From positions 248,001 to 312,000 of the forward strand of contig JADJES010000003.1 in the NCBI GenBank assembly GCA_016708955.1: a DNA stretch of 64,000 nt, given 5' to 3'. The position numbers and the translations under genes are program-made. This stretch comes from Nitrosomonas sp. GTDB taxonomy: Bacteria > Pseudomonadota > Gammaproteobacteria > Burkholderiales > Nitrosomonadaceae. Of the stretch, positions 43,836-53,535 are shown one piece after another (position 1 is the first letter of the stretch; each line of letters starts with the position of its first letter). The notes under the pieces were generated by a model. The model was given only the letters and a program-made list of their open reading frames with translations. It did no database searches and was not told where the DNA came from.

Positions 43836-45257
43836 TTACAGTGCTGCCAAGAATGCTACGAGATCGTCTTTCTCACCTTCGGTCAGGCCTATGCTAAAGC
43901 GGTTATTGTAAAACTCAACCACGGCGGGTAAATCTGCAGCAGAGCCATCGTGGAAGTAAGGTGGCCGTGAAGCGACTGAACGTAAAATAGGTCCTTTAAA
44001 ACGGCCAATGTCTTTCCATTTGCCGGTAATCAAAGCACGGCCAGGATCAGTTGTTTTAATGATTTCGTTAGTTGTTTTATTTTTCAGCGTATACAGCGGC
44101 ATATCCGGTGTCCGGCGTGATTCATCAGAGATACCGATGTCTAGGGGCATCGGTGTTGAGTGATTGCCCGAATTGGGTGTGTTATGACACGTTGTACATG
44201 TGCCCGGAAGCACGCTCACGCTTAAGTCATCATTGATCCCTTTTACACCGGCGATCTGGATAGGTTTGGTATTAAACAGTGCTTGACCACGTGCAATGGC
44301 GGCACGAGCATTTTCAGTGCTATTGGATGATTTGTTTTTGTTAAACTTATTCCAACTGTCATAGAGTGACATTGCATTGGGATTAAAAGGCTGGTGCGTT
44401 TGATAATCCCCAACCAAGGTATCATTAATGCCAAAGTGATAGTCTTGTTTCTTCAGTTTCTTTGGACCACCGTCTGCTTTTTCTGCGGTTAGATCGCCGG
44501 CCTTGTTGTCATGTATTTGTGCTGTAAATAATCCGGATTCAAATGCCACGATCGCTTCGCGTTCTGCACCAGTTAACTCACGAAGTGCTTCAGCATGACC
44601 TAATGTGGCATGATTGGACTGGGTTGATAAATCAAAAGACACGGGAGAAAAACAAGTTGTAGTCCCCGAAATGCAATCAGTGGAACCTGGCATCAGGGTT
44701 GTTTCGCGACCATCCCACATGACAGCACTTAGAAATTTAAAATTGGTAGTTGGCATAGGGCGGCGGAATAGTGATAGTTGATCTGCACTTGCAAATCCAT
44801 AAGGATCATCGGCTTCAACCAATTCGAATTCTGCAGTGTCAGGGATGCCAATTCCTACGCGGATATTCCCTTTTTCCAGCAACATACTATAAGCTTTACG
44901 ACGTTCCTTTAGGGTAGATACAGGTGCATCAGGAGCATTGGCGCCATCAACCAGGCGGAAAAGCGGATCTAGACCCTTAGTATCGTTGAAGAGCTTTTGA
45001 ACGCCTTGGGGGGTAATTGTCCATCCTTGCGAAGGAATGTGACAGGAGCCGCAACTACGACCATTGCTTCCCAAGCTTTTAAAAAAAGGATTATTAAGAT
45101 CAATAAAGCCCGCTGTACTATAGGTTGCATCTTTGCCATGACTATTTTTCGAGCTAAACATATTGGGCAAGTGATCATCTTTCGCGAATATTGTTACAGG
45201 TGCCGCTAACACAATAAATAGTGCTGATACTGCTTGTAATTTAATAAAATTTTTCAT
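43836..45257 (-). CDS. Di-haem cytochrome c peroxidase family protein
   Basis: A 473-residue exported protein (signal peptide ending VTIFA) with two c-type haem motifs: CGSCH near residue 69 and CTTCH near 355. The C-terminal region (ILRSVASRPPYFHDGSAADLPAVVEFYNNRF) is typical of the cytochrome c peroxidase / MauG-like superfamily. It is longer than the classical about 330-residue peroxidase because of an insert between the haems. The likely role is periplasmic peroxide reduction or another oxidation. AAGGAGGG precedes the start. It stands alone. Confidence 0.9.
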   Translation of the reverse strand: MKNFIKLQAVSALFIVLAAPVTIFAKDDHLPNMFSSKNSHGKDATYSTAGFIDLNNPFFKSLGSNGRSCGSCHIPSQGWTITPQGVQKLFNDTKGLDPLFRLVDGANAPDAPVSTLKERRKAYSMLLEKGNIRVGIGIPDTAEFELVEADDPYGFASADQLSLFRRPMPTTNFKFLSAVMWDGRETTLMPGSTDCISGTTTCFSPVSFDLSTQSNHATLGHAEALRELTGAEREAIVAFESGLFTAQIHDNKAGDLTAEKADGGPKKLKKQDYHFGINDTLVGDYQTHQPFNPNAMSLYDSWNKFNKNKSSNSTENARAAIARGQALFNTKPIQIAGVKGINDDLSVSVLPGTCTTCHNTPNSGNHSTPMPLDIGISDESRRTPDMPLYTLKNKTTNEIIKTTDPGRALITGKWKDIGRFKGPILRSVASRPPYFHDGSAADLPAVVEFYNNRFSIGLTEGEKDDLVAFLAAL

Positions 45258-45333
45258 TAACCCTCCTTGGTTATGTATAAAAAAGCTAAATTTTAAAAAA
45301 AATTAGCTCAACAAAATTCCCGCTAATTAATAA

Positions 45334-45380
45334 GGGCACTTCTAAAAATCCAAATTTTCTTTGAATTTTTAGAAGTGCCC
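45334..45380. repeat. Perfect 16-bp inverted repeat
   Basis: GGGCACTTCTAAAAAT and ATTTTTAGAAGTGCCC surround a 15-base loop that itself can pair CAAA with TTTG. The unit sits about 75 bases upstream of the peroxidase gene start (minus strand), so it is not that gene's terminator; it may be a small mobile palindrome. Confidence 0.75.
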
Positions 45381-45507
45381 ATAACTAACTTGCGAATTAG
45401 TTTAACTAGGTTAGTTGAGATTAGATATAGTCTCGATGCACTAGTGGTTATAGTATAAATGAACTGACTGTGTCCCGCTGTGAGAAAAATCACATCCGCT
45501 AGTATGC

Positions 45508-45637
45508 CGTTGAAAAACTATCTGCGTTGCCGCGGATGTGTTGAAAATAAGATGAAAATTATTATTTATCAATCATATAATAAACTTTTTCTCCTGTTCT
45601 TCCCTTGCATTAGCTGCTTCGAATACGTTTTTCAACG
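45508..45637. repeat. Possible 130-bp element with 11-bp inverted ends
   Basis: CGTTGAAAAAC and GTTTTTCAACG are exact inverted repeats 108 bases apart in gene-free sequence. No duplicated target site is obvious. The remaining part of the 45381-45989 gap is AT-rich and shows no gene. Confidence 0.45.
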
Positions 45638-45989
45638 ACTTCCTAAGTTAAATGTGTATAGCTTAAAAATTATGTAAGCTTCAGCTATCATGAGAATGAT
45701 GTCATTTCTTATTGCCACTAAACAATAGTTGCTCGCTTGCTGGAGAATGGTGAGTCTACTGTCATTCTTGATCTGTCCAATTACTTCTCTATTTTTTATA
45801 AATGAAAACTACTGGAGTTTTCGTTATCATTGCTTTGGTTTTATAGTTCGTTGAAATAAAGTTCTTTGAGCCTCTACTGTTGGTTATTTAGGGCAAAGCA
45901 TTTTTAGCGTGTAGATATTTGTGAGAGTGTTCTCATATTATTTATAACGCGAGTATTGCTAAAGAAGAATCATGTTTCCAGAATTGAAT

Positions 45990-46690
45990 CTAACGCCGTC
46001 CATCGTACCAAATCGGAAGCTTTTTCTTGTCTTGTAAGGTTTTTCTCGGACTAAACAGTACGCTCAGAATTTGACCAGCAATTTCCCGGCCGCTGTACAG
46101 TAGCACTTTGCGGGGTGAAGTGATAAGCGGATGGCGGGTGAGGATGGTGAATTTCAGGCCGTGTTTGCGACCCCATTGTTTGAGCAGTTGACTGAGATCG
46201 ATTTCATCGGCGGCGAACAATTCCTGATTAAAGCCGCCTACATCACGAAACGCGTCTGCGCGGCAAACCACCAAAGCGCCGGATGCCCAGCGAAATGTAA
46301 CTGAGAGCACAGTCCATAACTGCATCGCGGCGTTACCCCACCACGGCAGGTTGGGCATGTGCATGACGCTGCCGCAGCCAACATGTTTGCCACCTTCAAT
46401 CATTTGCAGAATGTCGGCTATCATGCCGGGATTGAGCAAGCTGTCGGCATCCACAAACAATAGCCAGTCTCCCGTTGCAACTGTTGCGCCAGTGTTGCGT
46501 GCGCGGCCGATCTGATTGATTGGTGCGCGGCCAGTTCCGCGGTTTTGTCGGTTGAGTTGTTGTCCACGACGATCACTTCGTGAGTAAAGCCGGGTTTCTG
46601 ATTGGCGTTGACTGATTCTTGAATGGAATTCAGACAATCCAGAATCAATAGTTCTTCGTTAAAAGCGGGGATGACGATGGATAGGTGCAT
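45990..46690 (-). pseudogene. Family 2 glycosyltransferase, internal deletion and frameshift
   Basis: From the ATG at 46690 the frame reads MHLSIVIPAFNEE and VIVVDNNSTDKTAELAA, then breaks; the second frame resumes PINQIGRARNTGATVATGDWLLFVDADS and ends YDGRR at 45990. Aligning with the family pattern (AELA...VVFEP-NQI-RARN), roughly 20 bases encoding the middle beta strand are missing near 46530, so the damage is more than a one-base shift. The active-site DAD and the C-terminal region are otherwise intact. Probably a pseudogene. Confidence 0.75.
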
Positions 46691-46778
46691 GGGTAAGCGC
46701 AGGAATTCCGGTGAGAATGCATCAGCTGAGTGAAACAATGGAGGAAAGCGGGAAATATGATCGCTCTCCTCAGCAAGG

Positions 46779-47369
46779 TTAGAACTCGCCTTGTTTGATA
46801 TAAGGTTGTGACCACAGAATGACTTGCATTAAGACTGATTTACGCCAGGCATCTTGCATGCGATCCACATCATCACGAGAGTGGCCGGCTTTTTCCAGGA
46901 ATGGGCGCAGCGTGGTGGTGATCGGGATAAGTAATGCAAAAATGTAATGCAAGTGAATAATCGGCACGCATTTTACGTTGTCGGTAGTGTTTTTCTTCGA
47001 GGTGTGGTGGCGCAATCCAATCTCGTACTGATAGTTGAGCCAATCTTGGTTGTATTCGGCTTTTGCGGTATCCAGAATCCATTGGCCAAAGCGTTTACGC
47101 ACGGCACCCAGATAATCCATGTTAGGTGTGCCATCGGCTGCATTGGTGAAGTAGTGCAGCAGGAAAGGTGTCGAGCCTACAAAACCATACCAAACATCCA
47201 GAATTTGTTCGGTTTGATCTTTAAGTATGTCGTGCGACATTTTCAGATAGCGCACATCATCATCGCCAAACAGAGTAGCTTGTTTCAGATTGGCAAAATC
47301 ATCGAGTGATACGGGGGATTTTGCAAGCGAAGCGCTGCCATAGGTGTAGCCAGGTATGTTTGTTGTCAT
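46779..47369 (-). CDS. Single-domain protoglobin
   Basis: A 196-residue haem-binding protein of the protoglobin family. The globin fold includes FLLHYF in the CE region, and YEIGLRHHTSKKN carries the proximal His on helix F; IPIIHLHYIFALLIPITTTL is helix G. Protoglobins bind O2, CO and NO, and the family is frequent in nitrifiers, where NO handling is a plausible but unproven role. AAGGA precedes the ATG. It has no signalling domain attached. Confidence 0.85.
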   Translation of the reverse strand: MTTNIPGYTYGSASLAKSPVSLDDFANLKQATLFGDDDVRYLKMSHDILKDQTEQILDVWYGFVGSTPFLLHYFTNAADGTPNMDYLGAVRKRFGQWILDTAKAEYNQDWLNYQYEIGLRHHTSKKNTTDNVKCVPIIHLHYIFALLIPITTTLRPFLEKAGHSRDDVDRMQDAWRKSVLMQVILWSQPYIKQGEF

Positions 47370-47558
47370 AAAATTTCCTTTTTTTAGATCTGTTAATTAT
47401 CATAGATAACAAAGCTTATCGTTACACTATGCATTTGATATCATGCGGTTATGCAATGAATTCTTGTCAAATTATATAGAAAAATGAGCCGATTGAGTAT
47501 TTGAATGGCGGATTCTACAGGATTGATAAATTGTGCGGGAATACTTTTGGGGATTCGG

Positions 47559-48962
47559 TCAGTTTTTGTGCGTTGCCAATAAGTCATCCAACCAATTTTT
47601 CCAGTGTTGAAATTTTGCTAATAATGCGTTGTTTCCGCAGTTTATTGCTATTTTATTCGCTTGCTGGCGGCAGTTTATTTTAAGCCCGGAGGCGAGTAAA
47701 GCAGTACCCTGAAGGCTTGCTTCTTTTTGTTGTAAATGAAAAACCGGGAATGGTACGCATTGAGCGATACCTTGCTGCAGGCAGGGTAGCTCGGACAGGC
47801 CGCCGGATAGGTAGACTTGAGTCAGCGGCGAGCGGTGGTGGAAATCTTCCAGAATGCGTGCGACCCGGAAAATGATAGCTTCGAGCATCAGTACGGTAAT
47901 TTGTTGCGTGGTCAAAGCGGAGACAGATTGAGAAAAATAAACTCCCCAGTCTTGGCGGAAGTACGGTGCGCCTAAACCGCTCGGTTCCGCCAGGCAGAAG
48001 ATATCGTTGTCAGCCAAATTTTCAATGCGGCAATCTTTCACAGGATATGGCGCCAGTGCAGCGGCGATGGAATTGAGCGTGCCTTCAACGGCAAATTGCG
48101 CCTGCTGATTCTCATCCTGGTAAACCAATGTCTGAAGGTAGCCATCAAACGCCAGTGCATTCTTTTCGAGGGAGCGAATCACAAACCCGCCGGTGCCAAG
48201 ATTGACCAAAGCGCCGGTTTGGCTATCGATCAGGCCGGCGATCAGTGCAGCCGATTGATCACCTACACTGGCTTGTAGCGTCAAACCGAAATCCGGTAAA
48301 GATAAATTCAATCCGGTTGAAGGTTTGATTTGCGGCAGAATCGAACATGGAATATCGAAGAGTTGGCATAAGGTATCTGACCAGCCTTGCTGGTGGATGT
48401 CCATCAGCAAGGTGCGTGCAGCCATGGAAGCATCGGTGAGAAAATGTTGACCGTGCGTCCAGCGCCAGATCAGAAAAGTATCCAGGGTGCCTGCCAGCCA
48501 TTCGCCCTGAACAAGCTTCTCACGCCATGCCGGATTCTCCTGCAACAGGATGCTGAGCTTGGGAGCAAAGTAATAAGCGGCCAAACGTAAACCGGTCAGG
48601 TTATGAATGGTGTCTGTTGATGCGTGCAGGCGATCACAGCAGCTTGCCCCGCGATCATCTTGCCAAGAAATCAGGGGCGTTACGGGGTGATTGCTGATTC
48701 TGTCCCAGATCAGGAAAGACGAACGCTGACTGCATAACCCTAAAGGAAGATTATTGCCGGTATGTGCAATACATTCTTTCAGAACTTGTCCGGTAATCTC
48801 GGCATAATCGAGCGCATTACTTTCATAATGTCCATTGTGACTATCAATGGCAGGTGCAGAGCGGGAGACGATATGCTGGAGATTTCCTTGCCGATCCATT
48901 AAAGCGGCTTTAATGGATGTCGTTCCCAGATCAAGGGCAATTGAGGTTAGTGCGTTATCCAT
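47559..48962 (-). CDS. FGGY-family carbohydrate kinase, probable glycerol kinase
   Basis: A 467-residue kinase. ALDLGTTSIKAALMD is the N-terminal phosphate loop, SWQDDR carries the catalytic-region Asp, SVGDQSAALIAGL and VNLGTGGFV form the nucleotide site, and VYLSGGLSELP is the adenosine motif. Its gene overlaps the glpD-like gene by 16 bases, which argues for glycerol as substrate, but it is divergent from classical GlpK (about 500 residues), so glycerol kinase is an inference from context. Confidence 0.78.
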   Translation of the reverse strand: MDNALTSIALDLGTTSIKAALMDRQGNLQHIVSRSAPAIDSHNGHYESNALDYAEITGQVLKECIAHTGNNLPLGLCSQRSSFLIWDRISNHPVTPLISWQDDRGASCCDRLHASTDTIHNLTGLRLAAYYFAPKLSILLQENPAWREKLVQGEWLAGTLDTFLIWRWTHGQHFLTDASMAARTLLMDIHQQGWSDTLCQLFDIPCSILPQIKPSTGLNLSLPDFGLTLQASVGDQSAALIAGLIDSQTGALVNLGTGGFVIRSLEKNALAFDGYLQTLVYQDENQQAQFAVEGTLNSIAAALAPYPVKDCRIENLADNDIFCLAEPSGLGAPYFRQDWGVYFSQSVSALTTQQITVLMLEAIIFRVARILEDFHHRSPLTQVYLSGGLSELPCLQQGIAQCVPFPVFHLQQKEASLQGTALLASGLKINCRQQANKIAINCGNNALLAKFQHWKNWLDDLLATHKN

Positions 48963-50536
48963 TGTTTGCAGCAGTGCTCAATTTCTTGGTGAGTCCTGGC
49001 ATCGTCCCAATGCACCGTATCGGCTACGCGCAGGGCAATTTGCTGTATGTCATTTTTCGTCAGCCTGGCTAGAATGAGTAATGGCAGGCGGCGGCGTAAC
49101 AAATCTTCCAAGTGGATAACCATTTCCGTAGCGGCGCAATGTAGCAGATCGGCAACAATAAACGGCAGAGACGGAATAATGCGTTGCGCCAAATCAGCTT
49201 CTGTTTCAATACTGCGAAGAATCTGGGTTATTCGTGTGCCATGACGATGCAGCAGCCATCTGGCACTTTCTGCATCAATGCCCATCTGCATTGCTTGGCC
49301 CAGCATGCGGGCAGACCAGTCTGGAAAATTTTCCTGCGGCGCCCAGGGAAATAATCGATCCTGGGTTGCACAGGGCAAGGCAGTGCCGAGTTGTGAACAT
49401 ACCGTATCAACGATACAGGCGGCATCCTGGCGTGACGAAGTTATTTTTCCACCGATGGCATAATGAATGCCGTTGAAAGCGGTTTTTAATTCCCAATCAC
49501 GGCTGATTGCAGAGGGTGAGCCAGAGGAAGCCGTTTGAGTATTTTGTTTAAAAACTCGAACCCCGGCAAAACGGCCGATAATATCCGATTCTTTCCACGG
49601 TGTTCTCAAATAATTATTGGCGGCAGCCAGCAAATAATCAATATCACTCGCATCGACGGAAACCTGCTCGATATTGCCTTTAAAATCGGTATCGGTTGTG
49701 CCCAACAGCGTCAAGCCATACCAGGGAATCATAAAAAACACGCGGCCATCTGATTTGGCCGTTAGCAATAAGGCTTCATCTTTCAGCATGCCGGGCATAA
49801 CCAGATGAATCCCTTTCGCCAGGCGGCACCATTCTCGGCTTTGCGCTTCTTTTGCCAGCCACTGACCGGTTGTGAAAACAATTTGCTTGGCACTAATTTT
49901 CTGCTCGGTTTGAGTGAGCTGATCCTGGGCGATTGCTCCATCCGCTTTGCCATTAGTTTCCAGTAACTGGACCAATTTGCAGTAATTGATGCAGCTTGCA
50001 CCGGCATCTTGTGCGCCTGAAATTAATTCCAATACCAGCCGTGCGTCATCGGTTTGCGCGTCGGCATAAGTAAAACCACCTTTCAGTACCTGTTCATCGA
50101 GGCAAGGGAAGTGTTCGGTGAATTGTTTTGGATTGAAATAGCCGTGGCGCATTTGCGGATCGGCATCACCGGCCAGAAAATCGTACAGCGTTAATCCTAA
50201 TTTCAGTTGTAACCGGTTTATCCGTTGCCGCGCGTAAACAGGGACACCAAAACGTAGCGGCCAGACGCGGTGAGGTGCTGTTTGTAGCAACATTTTGCGT
50301 TCTTTGAGCGATTTGCTGACCAGCTTGAGATCATAGGTTTCCAGGTAACGCAGGCCGCCATGAATCAGCTTGCTGGATGCGGATGAGGTGGTACTGGCCC
50401 AATCGCCTTGCTCAACGATGGCAACTTTCAGGCCACGCAGTGCCGCATCATACGCAGTCCAAGCACCGTATATGCCGCCGCCGCAAATCAGAAGATCGAA
50501 ACATTGGTTTGGTAGCGTTGCAAAATCTCTTTTCAT
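48947..50536 (-). CDS. glpD: FAD-dependent glycerol-3-phosphate dehydrogenase
   Basis: A 529-residue membrane-associated flavoenzyme oxidising glycerol-3-phosphate to DHAP. LLICGGGIYGAWTAYDAALRG binds FAD; SSASSKLIHGGLRYLE is the GlpD signature and GIHYAIGGKITSSRQDA the C-terminal FAD/substrate motif. A C-terminal about 130-residue DAO_C-like helical domain is present. It sits between the diesterase and kinase genes with overlaps at both ends, giving the order ugpQ-like, glpD, kinase. Confidence 0.93.
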   Translation of the reverse strand: MKRDFATLPNQCFDLLICGGGIYGAWTAYDAALRGLKVAIVEQGDWASTTSSASSKLIHGGLRYLETYDLKLVSKSLKERKMLLQTAPHRVWPLRFGVPVYARQRINRLQLKLGLTLYDFLAGDADPQMRHGYFNPKQFTEHFPCLDEQVLKGGFTYADAQTDDARLVLELISGAQDAGASCINYCKLVQLLETNGKADGAIAQDQLTQTEQKISAKQIVFTTGQWLAKEAQSREWCRLAKGIHLVMPGMLKDEALLLTAKSDGRVFFMIPWYGLTLLGTTDTDFKGNIEQVSVDASDIDYLLAAANNYLRTPWKESDIIGRFAGVRVFKQNTQTASSGSPSAISRDWELKTAFNGIHYAIGGKITSSRQDAACIVDTVCSQLGTALPCATQDRLFPWAPQENFPDWSARMLGQAMQMGIDAESARWLLHRHGTRITQILRSIETEADLAQRIIPSLPFIVADLLHCAATEMVIHLEDLLRRRLPLLILARLTKNDIQQIALRVADTVHWDDARTHQEIEHCCKQWITH

Positions 50537-51285
50537 TGATCACGCAGTATCAGCGCCTTATGGGGTAAATCGCTGATGAGAATATCAACACCCAGTTGCA
50601 AGGCTTTATTGATTTCTGAATCACTGTTACAGGTATAAACGGCGATACACTTTCGATGCTTACGCAACAAGTCGACGATCGCTTGATCCACACTCGCAAT
50701 AGGCAGGCAAAGACCATGAAGAAAAGCGTGCGTGTTTAAAAGCTTGCGTGCATCTGCGATGGTTTGCGCGGTTTCAAAGTTGTAAACCAAGGGAAGCGCC
50801 GGATTGTATTGGTGCGCATAAACCAGGCTGGGAAGATTGAATGAGGAAACAATGATCCGTTGATCAAGGTTCTGGCCGACCAAATCGAGCGTCTGGCGGA
50901 TTTTTAATTCGTGACGGGAAACAGGTTCCCAGTCACGATTCTTAATTTCAAGCAATAAACGGCAGCGTTTTCGGTAAGCGGCCAGAAAATCTTGCAAGGT
51001 CATAATGCCCTCGCTTTCAGATTCCGGATTAATCAGTGACTTAAGCTGATGATAATCAAAATCGTCAATGTGCTTATCGCTCAATCCGATTCTATCGAGA
51101 AAACGGTCATGCCAAAGTACCGCAATTTCATCCCGGCTTAATTGGATATCCGTCTCAATGCCGTCAATCGCATACCCCAATGCTTTATCAAAAGCGTTTC
51201 GGGTATTTTCCATTGCTTCCGTATTTGCGCCGCGGTGGGCAAACACCAAGCAATTCTTAGGGGAATGACGGGTTTTGCCGGACAT
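50533..51285 (-). CDS. Glycerophosphodiester phosphodiesterase
   Basis: A 250-residue TIM-barrel enzyme (GDPD family). FAHRGANTEAMENTRNAF has the conserved His-Arg and the Glu-Asn of HRG...PENT, GIETDIQLSRDEIAVLWHD has the metal-binding Glu and Asp and the second catalytic His, and LLEIKNR the next Glu-x-Lys. No signal peptide, so UgpQ-like and cytosolic. It releases glycerol-3-phosphate for the GlpD encoded next, with a four-base overlap. Confidence 0.93.
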   Translation of the reverse strand: MSGKTRHSPKNCLVFAHRGANTEAMENTRNAFDKALGYAIDGIETDIQLSRDEIAVLWHDRFLDRIGLSDKHIDDFDYHQLKSLINPESESEGIMTLQDFLAAYRKRCRLLLEIKNRDWEPVSRHELKIRQTLDLVGQNLDQRIIVSSFNLPSLVYAHQYNPALPLVYNFETAQTIADARKLLNTHAFLHGLCLPIASVDQAIVDLLRKHRKCIAVYTCNSDSEINKALQLGVDILISDLPHKALILRDQ

Positions 51286-51299
51286 CTATTGATAGATGG

Positions 51300-52460
51300 C
51301 TATTGTGTTGCTGCTTGCAGTAATTCAATAATAGCTGGATCTTTGGCAATTTCGAGTGCGGTTTTTTCTGTTTTGCTTTTAATTTTGGGGTTTGCACCTT
51401 TTGCCAGCAACAATTTCACTGCATCGGTATGATCATGTAAAGCAGCCCACATCAGCGGTGTAATACCATCTTCATTTTGCAGATCTATTTTAGCGCCATT
51501 CTCCAGTAATATTTCTATGACTGGCGTATGTCCGTTTTGCGCTGCCAGAATGAGTGCTGTAAAACCATTGGATGCCTTGTGATCCACTTTGGCGCCATGT
51601 TTGATCAGTGCGTCGACGATTTCAGTATTGCCGAGCAGTGCAGCGAGAGTCAGTGCTGTCGCGTCATTTTTATCTTTCAAATCTACTTTGGCGCCTTTTT
51701 TTAGTAGCGCGTTGACAACATCGGTATGTCCATTTTGTGCGGCGATATAGAGTGGCGTGGTATCGTTAGCAGCTATCAGATCAACGGGCGCATTCTTGGC
51801 CAATAACGTTTCAACGATCGCTACGTGTCCGTTTCTGGCGGCCATATACAGTGCAGTGGTATTGTCAGACGCTTGTACAGCAATTTGCGCATTTCTTGCC
51901 AATAGCTTGTCGGCAATGCTTGCTCTGCCATCCAGTGCTGCAAGCATTAAGGCAGTCAGTTTCTCATTGGTCTGCAAATTAACATTGGCTCCTTTGGCCA
52001 GCAGCGCATCCACAATACTTTCATGTCCTTTTTGTGTTGCCAGCATGAGCGCTGTAATTCCATCCGTAGTCTGCGCATCAACTTTGGCGCCTTTATTTAA
52101 TAGCGCATTAACAACTTCGGCATAACCATTTTTTGCAGCGATGATCAGCGCTGTGGCGCCGCCGGCGTTTTGCAGATCTACATCGGCATTATTCTCCAGC
52201 AGCAGATTGACGATATCCGCATGACCATATTGGGAAGCAATGATGAGTGCGCTAAAGCCCTTGTCATTCTGATAATTAACGTTAATACCCTTTTCCAATA
52301 GTTGCTTGATTGTTTCCGGTTTGCCTGCAAATGCAGCTTTGATAAACTCTTCTTCATCATTGGCAAAGGCGCTGGCAGCGGAAATTAACAATACTGCAGT
52401 AGCTATCGTAAAAATTAAAAATGTACGCGTATAATTAATTAAGTGTTTTATATCATTCAT
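51300..52460 (-). CDS. Exported ankyrin-repeat protein
   Basis: A 386-residue protein with a signal peptide or anchor (FLIFTIATAVLLISAASAFA) and ten consecutive 33-residue ankyrin repeats plus a partial eleventh, each with the G-TAL-AA-NGH---V--LL--GA-V pattern. Such arrays bind proteins; in bacteria periplasmic ones sometimes accompany catalases. It ends 15 bases before the diesterase start, so may be the first gene of that operon. No partner is evident. Confidence 0.92.
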   Translation of the reverse strand: MNDIKHLINYTRTFLIFTIATAVLLISAASAFANDEEEFIKAAFAGKPETIKQLLEKGINVNYQNDKGFSALIIASQYGHADIVNLLLENNADVDLQNAGGATALIIAAKNGYAEVVNALLNKGAKVDAQTTDGITALMLATQKGHESIVDALLAKGANVNLQTNEKLTALMLAALDGRASIADKLLARNAQIAVQASDNTTALYMAARNGHVAIVETLLAKNAPVDLIAANDTTPLYIAAQNGHTDVVNALLKKGAKVDLKDKNDATALTLAALLGNTEIVDALIKHGAKVDHKASNGFTALILAAQNGHTPVIEILLENGAKIDLQNEDGITPLMWAALHDHTDAVKLLLAKGANPKIKSKTEKTALEIAKDPAIIELLQAATQ

Positions 52461-52716
52461 CTGTTATACCTATATCTGGCCTTTTTGTTATCAATTCTTA
52501 GGGACTGTTTGTTGGATCGCTCATGATCCGGTTTGCAATTTTATGAAGTCAGGAATGAATTGAGAATTGATTTGAACAAGTCTGAATCCGGAAGAAAACC
52601 TCAAGCTTGATATTTTAACCCAGAAATGCTGGATTCAAGGTTTAATTAGTTTGTGATTAATAGGAAATACTTATTTTGAAAAAGGATATTGGACGTTCTC
52701 TAAAGATTATATACCT

Positions 52717-53463
52717 ATGATTGATTGGATAATCCCTGATTGGCCGGCACCCGGCAATGTGAAAGCGCTTTTTACAACCCGCAATGGCGGTGTGAGCCGT
52801 GGTGCAAATGGTGTTTATGCTTCTTTGAATTTTGGCGCACATGTCAATGATAATATGGCAGATGTTGAGTGTAACCGGGCTTTATTGCGTAGCCATTTAC
52901 CGGGGGAACCGAAATGGTTGAAACAAGTGCATGGTACGTTGCCTATCTGGATTGATCAAACGACAACGGTAACTCCGGAGGGTGATGCGGTATTGAGCCG
53001 TAAACAAGGTGCGGTTTGTGCTGTCATGGTTGCCGATTGTTTGCCGGTATTTCTGTGTGATGCAGCGGGTACCACGGTGGGTATTGTCCATGCTGGTTGG
53101 CGTGGATTGGCCGGAGGTATCCTTGAACAATCCATTGCTGCAATGCCAGTGGATCACAATCAGCTGATGGCATGGCTGGGGCCGGCTATTGGGCCCGATC
53201 ACTTTGAAGTCGGTGCCGATGTTTACGAAGCTTTCGTGCAGCAAGATGTGCAGGCGGCGCAAGCTTTTGTGCCTAAGCACAGTAGTCATGAAAAGAAATG
53301 GCTAGCGGATATTTTTTTGCTGGCTCGTCAGCGATTGACAAGTATTGGCATTACAGAGATTTATGGTGGAGGGATTTGCACATTCAGTGATCCCGCACGT
53401 TTCTTTTCTTATCGCCGGGATGGTGAAACCGGGCGAATGGCTGCCTTAATCTGGCTCGAATAA
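52717..53463 (+). CDS. pgeF: Peptidoglycan editing factor PgeF (YfiH/DUF152)
   Basis: A 248-residue protein. FTTRNGGVSRG near the N terminus, VADCLPVFLCD with the metal-binding Cys, and IVHAGWRGLAGGI with the His define the family. PgeF removes mis-incorporated amino acids from UDP-MurNAc precursors in E. coli; members were earlier called polyphenol oxidase or laccase. Full length. It is divergent from the ankyrin gene. Confidence 0.93.
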   Translation: MIDWIIPDWPAPGNVKALFTTRNGGVSRGANGVYASLNFGAHVNDNMADVECNRALLRSHLPGEPKWLKQVHGTLPIWIDQTTTVTPEGDAVLSRKQGAVCAVMVADCLPVFLCDAAGTTVGIVHAGWRGLAGGILEQSIAAMPVDHNQLMAWLGPAIGPDHFEVGADVYEAFVQQDVQAAQAFVPKHSSHEKKWLADIFLLARQRLTSIGITEIYGGGICTFSDPARFFSYRRDGETGRMAALIWLE

Positions 53464-53535
53464 ATGCTGCTTTAACTTGTTAATTTATTGCCTTGCAACA
53501 GCGTATAATCCTGCCTTTGTTTTTCAATTAACTTT

